This document shows positions 42,036 to 53,263 of a stretch of 64,000 nucleotides of DNA, piece by piece. The stretch lies in the NCBI GenBank assembly GCA_014155875.1, contig JACEFZ010004086.1:51001-115000 (forward strand), written 5' to 3'. The notes beneath the pieces are model-generated. The model worked only from the letters and a program-made list of their open reading frames with translations, searched no databases and had not been told where the DNA came from. Position 1 is the first letter of the stretch. Every line of letters begins with the position of its first letter. The translations under genes and the position numbers were made by a program. This DNA comes from Cepaea nemoralis. Taxonomy: Eukaryota; Mollusca; Gastropoda; Stylommatophora; Helicidae.

Positions 42036-42224
42036 ACAATCGACATTACTGTGCGAAATTGTGTATATTTCAACTTGAAGGATTTATCTAGTTAATTTCA
42101 CGTAAGTTGTGTGAGTTCTGCAGTATGTACCTGACGAGATGCAGCGAAATATGCCAGGCAATAAATCGTGCAATCTATTGTTTGTGTCTTCGTTATTCAA
42201 ATTCACTACGGGAAAACATTGTTT
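42033..42224 (+). repeat. Penelope terminal repeat, copy 3, right end of cluster
   Basis: Ends ...GGGAAAACATTGTTT directly against satellite sequence AGATTATATTTGTCAT. One difference noted from copies 1 and 2 (GTGTGAGTTCTGC for GTGTGATTTCTGC). Confidence 0.88.
42126..42172 (+). ncRNA. Hammerhead-ribozyme-like motif, third terminal repeat
   Basis: Same 47-bp motif as at 36915, at the right end of the cluster. Confidence 0.58.
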
Positions 42225-43612
42225 AGATTATATTTGTCATGGTTAGGTTATATTTGTCATGGATAGGTTATATTTGTCATGGTTAGATTATATTTGTCAT
42301 GGTTAGATTATATTTGTCAGGGTTAGGTTATATTTGTCATGGTTAGGTTATATTTGTCATGGTTAGATTATATTTGTCATGGTTAGATTATATTTGTCAT
42401 GGTTATGTTATATTTGTCATGGATAGGTTATATTTGTCATGGTTAGGTTATATTTGTCATGGATAGGTTATATTTGTCATGGTTAGATTATATTTGTCAT
42501 GGTTAGATTATATTTGTCATGGTTAGGTTATATTTGTCATGGTTAGATTATATATGTCATGGTTAAGTTATATTTGCCATGGTTAGATTATATTTGTCAT
42601 GGTTAGGTTATATTTGCCATGGTTAGATTATATTTGTCATGGTTAGGTTATATTTGTCATGGTTAGATTATATTTGTCATGGTTAGGTTATATTTGTCAT
42701 GGTTAGATTATATTTGTCATGGTTAGGTTATATTTGTCATGGTTGGATTATATTTGTCATGGTTAGGTTATATTTGTCATGGTTAGATTATATTTGTCAT
42801 GGTTAGGATATATTTGTCATGGTTAGGTTATATTTGTCATGGTTAGGTTATATTTGTCATGGTTAGATTATATTTGTCATGGATAGGTTATATTTGTCAT
42901 GGATAGGTTATATTTGTCTTGGTTAGTAGGTTATAATTGTCATTTTTTTTATTTGTCATGGTTAGGTTACATTGTCATGGTCAGGTAATATTTGTCATGG
43001 TTAGGTTATATTTGTCATGGTCAGGTTATATTTGTCATGGTTAGGGTATATTTGTTATGGTTAGGTTATATTTGTTATGGTTAGGTTATATTTGTCATCG
43101 TTAGGTTGTATTTGTCATGGTTAGGGTATATTTGTCTTGGTTAGTAGGTTATAATTGTCATTGTTTTATTTGTCATGGTTAGGTTACATTGTCATGGTCA
43201 GGTAATATTTGTCATGGTTAGGTTATATTTGTCATGGTTAGGTTATATTTGTCATGGTTAGGTTATATTTGTCATGGTTAGGTTATATTTGTCATGGTTA
43301 GGTTATATTTGTCATGGTTAGTTTATATTTGTCATGGTTAGGTTATATTTGTCATGGTTAGGTTATATTTATCATGGTTAGTAGGTTAAACTTTTCATGG
43401 TTTTATTTGTCATGGTTATATTATTGTCATGGTTAGGTTATATTTGTCATGGTTAGGTTATATTTGTCATGGTTAGGTTATATTTGTCTTGGTTAGGTTA
43501 TATTTGTCATGGTTAGGTTATATTTGTCATGGTTAGCATGTTATAATTGTCAAGGTTAGTTTATATTTGCCATGGTTAGGTTATATTTGTCATGGTTAGG
43601 TTATATTTAGTT
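42225..43612. repeat. 20-bp satellite, right part
   Basis: About 65-70 units of GGTTAGGTTATATTTGTCAT / GGTTAGATTATATTTGTCAT. G and A variants alternate in places, suggesting a 40-bp higher-order unit. A ~240-bp block near 42925-43000 recurs near 43135-43210. Towards the right end the units become irregular. Confidence 0.95.
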
Positions 43613-43662
43613 TGGTTTAAAAACAAGTTTACTACTGTAGAGCTGATTCAGTACCGAAAGAC

Positions 43663-44092
43663 AATATATCGCCACATGTGACCTCCAATGTGAAGAGAAG
43701 GAAGATATATCAGCACATGTAACCTCCCATTTGAACATATGGACAATATATTGCCACACGTGACCTCCCGGTTGAACTGAAGGACACTATATCGCCACAT
43801 GTGACCTCCCATTTTAACAGAAGGACAGTATATCGCCACATGTGACCTCCCTGTTGAACTGAAGGACACTATATCGCCAAATGTGACCTCCCATTTTAAC
43901 AGAAGGACAGTATATCGCCACATGTGACCTCCTGGTTGAACTGAAGGACACTATATCGCCAAATGTGACCTCCCATTTTAACAGAAGGACAGTATATCGC
44001 CACATGTGACCTCCTGGTTGAACTGAAGGACACTATATCGCCAAATGTGACCTCCCATTTTAACAGAAGGACAGTATATCGCCACACTAGGG
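43663..44092. repeat. 82-bp dimeric satellite
   Basis: Alternating ~41-bp half-units: GGACACTATATCGCCAAATG + TGACCTCCCATTTTAACAGA, and GGACAGTATATCGCCACATG + TGACCTCCTGGTTGAACTGA. The right half shows regular 82-bp dimers; the left half is more diverged. Open frames here are artefacts. Confidence 0.92.
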
Positions 44093-44100
44093 TCATTGTT

Positions 44101-44210
44101 TTATTAGTTTTGTTTCGTGGCATTTTTCACAGTTTCAATACTCAGTGAACGGACATTGACATTATTATACTTGTTCAATTCATTGTGTGCCATGTTTGGC
44201 CCAAACCTAC
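44101..44210 (-). repeat. Short dispersed repeat
   Basis: Reverse complement is similar to 23225-23335 (GTTCACTGAGTATTGAAACTG on the - strand). About 110 bp, function unknown. Confidence 0.55.
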
Positions 44211-44425
44211 TGAGAAGTTGGGCGGGTGGAAAAACACAAAATACGACTGAGAAGTTTGGTGAGTGGAAAAACAAAAAATACGACTGAGAAGTTCTGTGGG
44301 TGGAAAAACACAAAAGATGACTGAGAAGTTTGGCCGGTGGAAAAACACAAAGTACGACTGAGAAGTTTGGTGGGTGGAAAAACACAAAGTACGACTGAGA
44401 AGTTTGGTGGGTGGAAAAACACACC
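44206..44425. repeat. 37-bp tandem repeat, six units
   Basis: Units of CGACTGAGAAGTTTGGTGGG + TGGAAAAACACAAAGTA with small changes. Confidence 0.92.
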
Positions 44426-44755
44426 AAAGACTTTATCATTGGAACAACAAAACAACAATTCCCTGTACCTTTTTCTTGTTTGATATTTCCATTTTAAGTT
44501 CCCAGTATTCTATTCAGATAAATATTCCTTTGCATTTTCCTTTTTGTTTAATGTTTTTATTATTTTGTTTTTATTGTTCCATTGATACAGACTTCAGTTA
44601 AAATGTGTACCTGTATCTGTTGTTTCTCTCCTTCTCAGTTATATTTTGTGTTTTTATTTGGATTTCCTTATGTTTAACTTAGTTTGTAATAGTATCAGCA
44701 CTGAGCATAGTATACGCTTGTTTATCAAATATAACGGTAAGTTTATATTTTACAG
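44426..44755. other. Intron 7 distal part, nothing recognised
   Basis: AT-rich, T-rich sequence leading to the exon 8 acceptor. Confidence 0.5.
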
Positions 44756-44939
44756 CATGCACATGCCAGTTTGGCCAGTGTGACACTGGCCCAGAAGGTA
44801 CTGGCAAATGCAAGCCCAGAACTTGCCAGCTTGGATACACTGGTGAAAACTGTGATGAGAAGTTGATTCCTTGTGAAATTGATGATTATGATATCTGTAA
44901 AGCGAATTCAAAATGTTTTCTTGAAAATGCCACTAACAG
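44756..44939 (+). CDS. STAB-like: Stabilin-like exon 8: EGF-like modules
   Basis: 184 nt, phase 1 in, phase 2 out. Acceptor ATTTTACAG, donor AG/GTACAA. Encodes CTCQFGQCDTGPEGTGKC, KPRTCQLGYTGENCDEK and PCEIDDYDICKANSKCFLEN, i.e. one complete EGF-like module and the start of the next. The donor was chosen because the -AG end joins exon 9 as Ser (..NATNS-FESCYC..), restoring the EGF C-x-C spacing; reading through instead gives a Cys-rich frame that ends in a stop. Sequons NET and NAT. Confidence 0.88.
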
Positions 44940-45289
44940 GTACAACTGTTGCCGACAGTGTTGTCCTGTGTTGTTATTTCTTTGTACGTTAGACATAAAA
45001 ACAATAAGTTCTATTGTTTTGATCACATTATGTGGCGTGGCTGTCAACTAACAAAACCACTGGACTGTCAAATTCAGATGAAACGGAAAAGAGGATATCC
45101 AAGAAATAATGACATGACGCAGATATGCAAGGCAAATTTGTTCAGACTTATACTACACTGAAGAACAGTGATGAGAATAGAGGACAATGGAGTGACACAA
45201 TCAAACAACTTCAATGGTAGTCTTTAGACTGACTAAACTGACGATGATTGCAATTGATATGCTTTTTTTAATTTTACACTTGTTCACTT

Positions 45290-45545
45290 TGAAACCATAC
45301 ACATACTACTACTTACAGTGCACTGGACTGATTGTTGCATGTGGATTAGCTTTCCCTATTACTAGTGTCCCTCGCCATCAGGTTAACCCACTCCGACTTC
45401 AGAGGTACTCGGTATTTACATCCCCAAGTCAACAATTTAGTCCAACTGACCAGTGTAGGGGTTGAACCCCACTACCTTGGCATCAGCACATCCGAAGTTT
45501 AAGAACAAGTGCTCTTTTCAAGTCGGCTATGCAGTAATTCACCTC
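45290..45545 (-). mobile_element. tRNA-derived SINE
   Basis: Same family as 25530-25775 and 55797-56006. On the - strand: tRNA-like head with a GGGGTTCAACCCC B box, then the body with CTAGTAATAGGGAAAGCTAA. The + strand contains GCATGTGGATTAGCTTTCCC, also present near 25557. Confidence 0.65.
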
Positions 45546-46750
45546 ATTATTTTTAAAAGTGGATAGAATGTTTGCTCAGGAGATCAACTTAATGATGAAG
45601 CAATCACTATTGTGGGGATGGTAGGTTAGTTAGAGGACAGCTCTATTATTGCATGGTTTTGGCCTGGAGGAGAGAGCCTCAGCACGACTGCTAGACTGGC
45701 AGTGGTGAAGAGCTGTAGACAGAACATTCTCAGGATAGCCTCAAAGGCGAAAGAAATTCAGCATTTCGTAGGCTTTTTGATGGAAGTCGTTATTATCCTG
45801 ACAGAGCTGTCGGAGACGTAACATTTGGGAGAAGGGAATAGAACCCTTACACAAGGGAGGATGGGAGGAGGTATAGAGAAGGAATGCGTGCGAGTCAGTT
45901 GGTTTATAATAAACCTAAAGAGAACCTAAAGAGACTGTTTGGTCTAAGAAGTTGACGGTTGACAAAGAAATGGTTGAGGTAAGTTTGATACTGGGATGAA
46001 AGTCGGAGAAAAAGGCTGTGAAGAGGTAAAGCAGATGGCTATGCGGCCCAAACTATGGCTTAGAGGTAAGGAATTCAGTTCTGTGGGCTACAGAGTGGCA
46101 TAGGGGTAAGGGCATCTGGCTGTGACTTAAAAGGTACCTGCTTCATGGACAGTTGATGGACAATCTTTAGAAGGAAACCTTGGGATGTCATGCTTTTCCT
46201 GATTCTTCTATTACACATAATCATCCTAGATATGGAGAAGGGGGATATGAAAGCACCCATGTGTATGTTGTGCATCTAAAAAAATGTCCTCGGCATTAGA
46301 AATACAAAGGAATAGGCTGAATAAACCAAAGTCGAAGGCCAGAAAAAAAAAACTAAGTTAAACAAATTGCCCATAACAGATGACATAGCTGCCTTCACTT
46401 GCCAGGAAATTTCATGGTACCAATTTTATACCACACCTGCATCCAGTGCCAGCTGGTTTAGAAAAATATAAAGTTAGCACTGCATACCCAGAACACTGCT
46501 AGTCACTGCACCACTGAAGCTGCTAATGAGTAACTGAACAGTAACAAAACAAATGGATTTTGTGGCTAAATGGGGAAAAACACTGGCACTGTATGGGACA
46601 CACATTGAGGAATTCTGAGAAGAGTTTAAATAGAAAGGCCTTTGTCTGGAATCCACAGGGAATATAAAATAGGAGACTGAAAACGCACGAAGAACAGAAT
46701 TAGAGACAGAGGTGAATAATCAATGGTCAAGGATGGAGCAGCATGAGATA
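45546..46750. other. Intron 8, unclassified
   Basis: A tRNA-like phrase AGTGGCATAGGGGTAAGGGC lies near 46091, and 46600-46735 resembles 63450-63560 (both contain ATTAGAGACAGAG). No ORF stands out. Confidence 0.4.
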
Positions 46751-46754
46751 GGAG

Positions 46755-47262
46755 AAGATCATTATGCCGATAAACATGGGCGGTCATGTTTTCTCATCTT
46801 ACACGATCACCAGAGTCATGGATCAGCTCCGTGTTGTTGTCTCGACTATGCCATGAGGCCAAGCCATCCAGGTATTTATTTCTCTGCCTTCCCCTTGTTC
46901 TTTTCCCCTCAATCTTGCCATTTGTCACCAAGTTCTCTAATTTATTTCTTTTCATAACGTGTCCAAAAAATATGACTGTCTATGCCTAATTTCTCTAATC
47001 AGTTTACAGTTTTCATTTGTTTCTTGTAGGACTTGATCATTAGTTTTTCTGTCTGTCCATGGTATCTTTGCATTTTCCCCAGAAACCTCATTTACACAGC
47101 CATTAGATGTTTTTCAGCTTGTCTGCTCATTGTCCATACTTCACATCTATTCAAAACGTACAGGTTCTATGTAGCACTTCAACACTATTTTTCTCATTGC
47201 AATTGCCATCTTTTTATTGGTCAGTATGATTTCCATCTTGCAAAAGGCTAAGTTTGCCACAA
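46755..47262 (-). mobile_element. LINE-C 3' end fragment
   Basis: The + strand shows the reverse complement of the LINE-C C-terminal region (CTTGCCATTTGTCACCAAGTTCTCTAAT...) running from the 3' end near 46755 to the post-RT region near 47260. Close relative of 21548-22262. Confidence 0.6.
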
Positions 47263-47558
47263 GCAGAAGATAGGATAGCTTGAAAAGAGTTGGCAGAGAG
47301 TTTGCGCACCACTTTGGGATAAAGGCCACAAGAAGAAAGACATATGAAATATGAGGCAAATCGTACAAGTTGCAGTGGTGTAATTAGTTGGGAGTTTGTG
47401 TTCACATGTAATTACTTCACATGTAATAAACTATGAATGTTTATAGCAAAGAAATCACAAACTTCGCTAAATTATTGTATTTGAAGTTATAGATATGTTT
47501 CCTGTTTACTGATAGTTTGTTTCCTCTTCTGTCATAACACTTTTTTGAATATTTAAAG

Positions 47559-47658
47559 TTTCGAGAGTTGTTACTGTCCACCTGGCTATGATAACGATCG
47601 TGACAGCTGTTCGATGATTGATCTGTGTGAAGAGGAAAGCAGCCCTTGTCACCGGCAG
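47559..47658 (+). CDS. STAB-like: Stabilin-like exon 9: EGF-like module, second half
   Basis: 100 nt, phase 2 in, phase 0 out. Acceptor GAATATTTAAAG, donor GTCTGT. Encodes (S)FESCYCPPGYDNDRDSC then SMIDLCEEESSPCHRQ. CxCxxGYxxxxxxC is the EGF C-terminal half and DLC starts the next module. An AG a few bases downstream (TTTCGAG) does not fit the phase of exon 8. The donor GTCTGT is weaker than the others. Confidence 0.82.
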
Positions 47659-47809
47659 GTCTGTATTTGTTTTCTGTTGAGTAATTCAGTAACAGGGGTA
47701 ATTGCAACCTCAGGTTTACAAGAACACAATCACAAGTAACAGAATGGACGTTGTGGTTAGAAAGCCTTCATGAGCATACAAAAAACATGAAAAATATTGG
47801 ATACAGATC

Positions 47810-48345
47810 ATCATCAAGTGCCTTGCCAACTGGCGTGGACAATCATGCATCTCCACATCTTGCGATCTCCAACAGCATTTATCATTTCAAGTGTTGATGC
47901 CTTTCCACGCCATGACACAAGACTGTCCAGAATTTTTTCACACTGCCTTCCTCTGTCTCTTTTCCCACAAATATTTCTATTTGTTACAGCATGTTCCAGT
48001 TTGTATCTTCTCCTGTTGTGGCCAAATTGATGATTGCCTCTGTCTGTTGTTTGTAATAAGTTGTCTTTGAGACTTAGCCTCCCTCAAAAAGTCCAGATTG
48101 ATAATTGTGGCTGTGAAAGGAATTTCAGCACTCGTCTATAAAGCCACATCTCCAAAGCTTCCAGGGACTTTTTTGCTTGTTTTGCTATATGTTAGAACTG
48201 GTTCTGTGAAATATGCGAGAATTCGTTTTCTAACTTCCAGGGACTAGAGCTTGTTACATAACATGTTTTTCATTTGACAGAATGCAGCTTTTGCTTGTCT
48301 TATTCTGTTCTTTATCTCTGTGATACAAGATAATTATACAGCTAT
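47810..48345 (-). mobile_element. LINE 3' end fragment
   Basis: Starts ATCATCAAGTGCCTTGCCAA on the + strand (3' terminus of a - strand element) and continues with the decayed C-terminal coding region (TTGCATCCAGTTTGTATCTTC-like). Related to 61245 and 50370, which lie on the + strand. Confidence 0.55.
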
Positions 48346-49454
48346 GTAAAGGAAAATGACATAAAAGGGTCTACACTGTCAAACATGAGTCCTCGAGACA
48401 TCTTGCTCTGCAGGATGCAGACTTCAAACTCTGTGCCATGAGCTCCCCTGGTCAGCTGACAGGAAGTGATACAGTAAGGAGAGTTTAAAAGGCAAAATAA
48501 GGATGGGGTGGGCTAAGAAAGGCTAACCTCCATAGACTAAGGTGCGTAAAAAAGGTAGATGTATCTGCCACCTTCCCCCCTCCCCCTGTCCCCCAGAATA
48601 TGTATTTTAAGAAACAACTAGATAGGGCAAGTTACCTCCCTGACTTATCCCCTCCTGGGAAGTTATCTTTCCACCCCCACTAACTGTACCATAAAGAGTT
48701 TATAAGCATGTAAGCTACACATAAACATTTATATATAGTTAGAAATATTATGGAAGCACTATGAGTTAAACTGAATACAAATGTTTATTATGTTTCAAGG
48801 TGTACAAACAGTTATATATGGATATATAGAGGGGAGTCAGGAGAATTATATGGTGACATCTACAACAGTATTGATTCCTGCTTGAAGGATGCATTCCAAA
48901 GAGCTGATTAACTAGCTTTCAATTGTAAGCCTAATTAAGCTATTAGAGTAGCATTGCTTAAATGCTGTGACCCATACATCATCGACTCCATTGTGATCAG
49001 AAGAATTGAAATTATTAGTGTCTGCAAGTCCACGGCGATGTGGTTATATGACAGGTAAAGTATGGTGTTTATGATGTCAGAATGTCTAGCATGTTATCAT
49101 CTGCGTCTTTATAGCCCCTTTGCTGATGAACTGATGGTAACTAATGGCATTGAATTAGGATATTTGCAATTACCTTACAGCAGTCACTCTAATGTGTAAT
49201 GTGTTTGCTTTGTGATATGACACTTCTGCATATGCAATTTTATGTCATGGAATTATAAACTCTGAGCATTGCGGTGAAGTTTTATATTTGCATCTCCTCC
49301 TTCATCTTGGTTTTATAACTTTGTTTGAAAATAATACATGAATTCTGATGTTGCCAAAAGCGTTCTGTCACAATGTCACTTCCTGTCAGTTTATGGCACA
49401 GAATTTGATTTTTGTGCCTTGAGGAATAAGGTATTGTATATTCTGAGCATTCTG
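48346..49454. other. Intron 9, nothing recognised
   Basis: Mixed sequence with a short C-rich patch (CCTTCCCCCCTCCCCCTGTC near 48573). Roughly 1.1 kb with no coding or repeat signature I can name. Confidence 0.45.
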
Positions 49455-49464
49455 ATTGTGTATT

Positions 49465-50070
49465 CTGTTTATCAGTGACATGCTAGGAAATTAAACTACT
49501 TCCACACAGTCTGCCTAAGAAAGCTTCTGAAGATTAAATGGCAAGACAAGATCCCAGACACTGAAGTCCTAGAAAGAGCATCCATGCCCAGTATCCACAC
49601 TATACTGATGAAGAATCAGATTCGTTGGGCTGGTCACTTGACTCGCATGCCAGATCACAGGCTCCCTAAACGAATTTTTTACAGCGAACTGCATTGTGGT
49701 AAACGCTCCCAAGGTGGCCAGAGGAAACGCTTTAAAGACACTGAGAATTTCACTGAATGCTTTTGGAATTCATCATCACACCTGGGAGGCTGCAGCCAGA
49801 GACCGAAATTCGTGGCGTGCATCATTACGCAAAGGTGCAGTCATATGTGAGGCAACCATGACTGAAAGAGCTGTGAAGAAAAGGCAGGACAGAAAAACCA
49901 CTGCAGGAAATCCTCCTCCAGAGACGTCAAGCATTCTTTGCCCACATTGTCAAAGAACATTTCGAGCCAAAATAGGCCTTATCAGCCATCTTAGAACCCA
50001 TGGCTCCATACCTTCAACCCAACTGGATGAAATGAATGGTCATCATCATTCTTGATGGACAAACAACAAC
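49465..50070 (+). mobile_element. LINE-B 3' end, 5'-truncated
   Basis: Flanked by the imperfect 10-bp repeat ATTGTGTATT/ATTGTATATT (49455-49464 and 50071-50080). Encodes KIKWQDKIPDTEVLERASMP, IHTILMKNQIRWAGHLTRMP, then after small frameshifts a C2H2-like finger (LCPHCQRTFRAKIGLISHLR TH) and the end GATGGACAAACAACAAC. Co-linear with 62008-62728. Confidence 0.8.
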
Positions 50071-50081
50071 ATTGTATATTA

Positions 50082-50369
50082 ATAATATATAGTATAATAA
50101 TTAATAATATTATATATTAAGGTATTTCAAAAATTCACATGATGCAAATCACTAAGAAAATGACATGTTGAATATTAAAAGAATGTGGAGTATGTAAATG
50201 TACTCAAATGTAGCCACATGAAATGAATCAATATTATATGCAACATGGATTCTTAACTGTATATGACATACAACAATTAGTATAAAAATTCACAACTATA
50301 TTATAGACAGAACTTCATTCAACATACTTTCTACATTAATATAACATATATTGATTACAAATTCAATGT
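50082..50369. other. Intron 9 AT-rich spacer
   Basis: AT-rich with no recognised content. Confidence 0.5.
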
Positions 50370-50718
50370 GGAAATATTCCTGGAAGCTTTCAAGATGCGG
50401 TTTTATAGAAGAATGCTGAAAATTCCTTGGACAGCCAAATTGAGTAATCTGGACATTTTGAGGGAAGCTAAGTTGCTAAGACAACTTATCACAAACATCA
50501 AAATAGATGGTCTTCATTTTTAGTCACACTACAAGACAAAAACTGGAACATGTTGTGACAACCAGAAAGATTTGTGGAAAGAGAGATAGAGGAAGACAGT
50601 GAGAGAAATTCTTGACAGTTGTGCATCATGGCACTAAAGGGAGTCAGCACACAAATGGAGCTTCAAGATATGGAGAAGCATGATCACCCATGCCAGTAGA
50701 CAAGACACTTGATTGATT
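50370..50718 (+). mobile_element. LINE 3' end fragment
   Basis: Decayed C-terminal coding region: TATAGAAGAATGCTGAAAAT + TCCTTGGACA (RRMLKIPWT), GAGGGAAGCTAAGTTGCTAA, AACTGGAACATGTTGTGACA, ending near TTGATTGATTGATG. Co-linear with 61245-61680. Confidence 0.6.
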
Positions 50719-51347
50719 GATGTTGATAAATGCTGTCTGTGTTAATGTATACAAAAATAAATAAATATGTTAGTTAGTCTTTCCTCTTGAGCCTAAGTTG
50801 GCGCATAGGGCAGAAGTTTTGACTCTCCATGTCTGGCAGTTCACTGCTACCAGTTGTAGATCTTGGATGTTCACTTGACCGTTGAATATGTGATAATTAG
50901 TATAAACATTGTACATCTGTAGGACAGTCAGAATCTCATTATATACACATTATAAATCAATATAACACATGTTAAAAAAACAATAGCTATAGGAAATTAT
51001 ATACGAAAAGAATTCTAAACTATGTAGAATGTTTAGAATTTATCCCAAATATTACCAGGATTGTTTAGCAGGATATTGAAAACAAAAGTTAGCTATGCAA
51101 CTATGTCCCAAGCAATGCACCTTGTGTGGGCAGATATTTTTTGTGTTTATCAAACAACACATGGTGAATTATGATTTTTTTAAATGATAGGTGTGAGCAT
51201 ACTAAAGAAATATGGCTAGATATTTTAACATACAGCACAACAAATGTTGTGTCATTTAACTTAATGCACTCCTGCCATCTTGGCATATTTTAAAACATCT
51301 TCTGAGACTGCAAGAGTTCAGATGTTTACTTCATTCACTTCAAACAG
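50719..51347. other. Intron 9 distal part, nothing recognised
   Basis: AT-rich sequence before the exon 10 acceptor; no ORF or repeat recognised. Confidence 0.5.
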
Positions 51348-51500
51348 GCCACATGCTCTCAGGAAGGGCCAGGTGCCATCAGCTGTATATGTAACAATGG
51401 GTGGCATGGCGATGGTTTCCAGTGTATGCCAAACCATCCTTGTGATAAAGAAACTGATTGCCATAAAGGTGCAGTTTGCCACGATGTTGAACCTGGGAAG
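51348..51500 (+). CDS. STAB-like: Stabilin-like exon 10: EGF-like modules
   Basis: Fifty-one codons, phase 0/0. Acceptor TCACTTCAAACAG, donor GTTTGT. ATCSQEGPGAISCICNNGWH, GDGFQCMPNHPC and CHKGAVCHDVEPGK show the C-x-C and GDGFxC spacing of stabilin EGF modules. The exon completes one module and begins the next. Confidence 0.9.
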
Positions 51501-51584
51501 GTTTGTTTTATTTACGTTTACTTTTCAAACAGGATTGTGTCATTTCCACAACCTGTATTATTACAATAATGTGAGTATGTGAAT

Positions 51585-51690
51585 GCATGAAAGTTATTTT
51601 TCACACGCACGCACAAATGCACACGCATACAAACGCCCATGCGCACATGTGCATGCACAAGCTCATGCATTCACAAAATTGCTAGCCAAA
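51585..51690. repeat. CA/CG-rich alternating tract
   Basis: Alternating purine-pyrimidine CACACGCACGCACAAATGCA-like sequence similar in composition to 14575-14645. Confidence 0.6.
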
Positions 51691-51729
51691 TGGGTATGTT
51701 GCAATGTAAGTTATACATACATTTCATAT

Positions 51730-52196
51730 CGTACAAGTTGCACAAACATTCTATACTGTAAATCAGACATTGTAAACTGTACGTCATACAGACATACTAT
51801 ACTGTAAATCAGAGAGACATACTATACTGTAAGTCATACAAACATTGCATACTGTAAATGATACATAAATTGTATACTGTAAGTCTTACAGACATTGTAT
51901 GCTGTAAATCAGACAGACTTACTATGCTGTAAATCGGACAGACATTGTATACTGTAAGTCAGACAGACATTGTATACTGTAAGTCGTACATACATATCAT
52001 ACTGTAAGTCATACAAACTTTGCATGCTGTAAATCATACAGACATTGTATGCTGTAAATTAGACAGACATTGTATGCTGTAAATTAGACAGACATTGTAT
52101 AATGTAAGTCAGACAGACATTGTATGCTGTAAATCATACAGACATTGTATGCTGTAAATTAGACAGACATTGTATAATGTAAGTCAGACAGACATT
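51730..52196. repeat. 25-bp tandem repeat
   Basis: About 18 units of GACAGACATTGTATGCTGTA + AATTA with CATACT/TATACT variants. A degenerate continuation appears at 53050-53215 on the other side of the LINE material. Confidence 0.9.
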
Positions 52197-52199
52197 CCT

Positions 52200-52540
52200 G
52201 GAGCTACAGTAGAACTGTGACAATTGCCCGCTGGCCTGGTTTCTATTGTTCAAATCCCAACTGAGGCAGAGATTAAACAATTATCCTAGGCTGCCAGGTC
52301 GACACCCTTGGGCAAGGTGGAGTACCCGTTTAACCCCCCGATCAGGGTTACGTGAAGCCATGGGTGCAGGTGGTGGATGAAGATGGAGAGCAGCCAACAG
52401 ATAGTTGTAGGTTATGGTCTCCACCTTCACGACGGTAGGCAGAGGATCTCTATTTTGAGGAGACAATGGCTACGGTCACTGACCAGTATGGTCACTGCTA
52501 GGAAGGAAAGCAATGGCAAACTACCTTCTTTACAGATGCC
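52200..52540 (+). mobile_element. SINE-like segment joined to a LINE 3' end
   Basis: A tRNA-like start with B box TTCAAATCCCA near 52251, followed by GGCAGGAT-like and GGAAAGCAATGGCAAACTAC near 52505, a phrase common in composite SINEs. It runs without a gap into the LINE fragment at 52541. Classification tentative. Confidence 0.4.
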
Positions 52541-52822
52541 AAGAAAATCATGTTGTGTGATCGTAAATTGATTAGAGAAATTAGACGTAGACAGTCAAAA
52601 TTTTTTGGGCATGTTATGAGAAGAAATGGATTGGAGAATTTGGTGACAACTGGTAAGATCGAGGGGAACAGACCAAGGGGAAGACCTAGAAGCAAGTACC
52701 TGGACGGCTTGGCCTTGTGGCATGGTCGAGACAGAAACACGGAGCTGATCCACAACTCTGGTGATCGAGTGAGATGGCAGAACATGACCGCCCACGCTTA
52801 CCGGCATGGCACATGATGGATG
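52541..52822 (+). mobile_element. LINE-C 3' end fragment
   Basis: An open frame encodes LIREIRRRQSKFFGHVMRRN, LVTTGKIEGNRPRGRPRSKY, LDGLALWHGRDRNTELIHNS and GDRVRWQNMTAHAYRHGT, the C-terminal end of an RTE-like LINE protein, followed by GATGGATGGATG-type tail. The best preserved LINE-C 3' end in the window. Confidence 0.75.
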
Positions 52823-53263
52823 GATGGGCCAGGTCGACCCAGATTAAAACAATATCCTAGGTTCTGATGTTGACCCAGATTAAAACTGATACCAGGAAAT
52901 GTTCTTGGAGGTAAAGGCAGCTAACATGACCTTGACCTCATCACCCATTAGAGGTCATTTGGTTTATCACAATATGGAGTTAGCACCATATACCAAATAT
53001 GCCTCAGTGTGTGGAGGAGAGACCTTTGTTTTACTTCTCACTTTTATACAGACAATGTGAATTGTGTAAGCTTCACAGACATTCTGTATTGTAGTGATAC
53101 AGATATTATATTGTGTAAGTTACACAGACATTCTATATTGTGAGTTATACATATTTCTATACTGTAAATTATACAAACATTCTATACAATAAGTTATACA
53201 TTGTATAATGTATATTATCCAGTGTTCTGTTTTCAATAACTCCATCTCAATGTTTTGATTTAG
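52823..53263. other. Intron 10 distal part
   Basis: Contains GGTCGACCCAGATTAAAAC in partial duplicate near 52830-52890 and degenerate 25-bp repeat units (53050-53215). No gene. Confidence 0.5.

Larger units (their letters stand above)
35646..42224 (+). mobile_element. Penelope-like element cluster: inverted partial copy plus two tandem units
   Basis: From left to right: an inverted, internally deleted copy (35646-36605), the 3' end of a unit (36606-36821), terminal repeat, ORF A, terminal repeat, ORF B, terminal repeat ending at 42224. The tandem period is 2605 bp (2606 for the second because of one inserted base). The two full units differ at only about five positions. Tandem units with shared terminal repeats and an inverted partial copy at one side are characteristic of Penelope-like elements. 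Both outer borders fall in the same 20-bp satellite, so the cluster inserted there; target duplications cannot be separated from the satellite. Confidence 0.93.

Noticed and set aside
44864..45051. Extension of exon 8 past 44939 (..RYNCCRQCC..)
   Set aside because: The AG/GTACAA donor joined to exon 9 restores EGF spacing; the extension ends at a stop without domain features.
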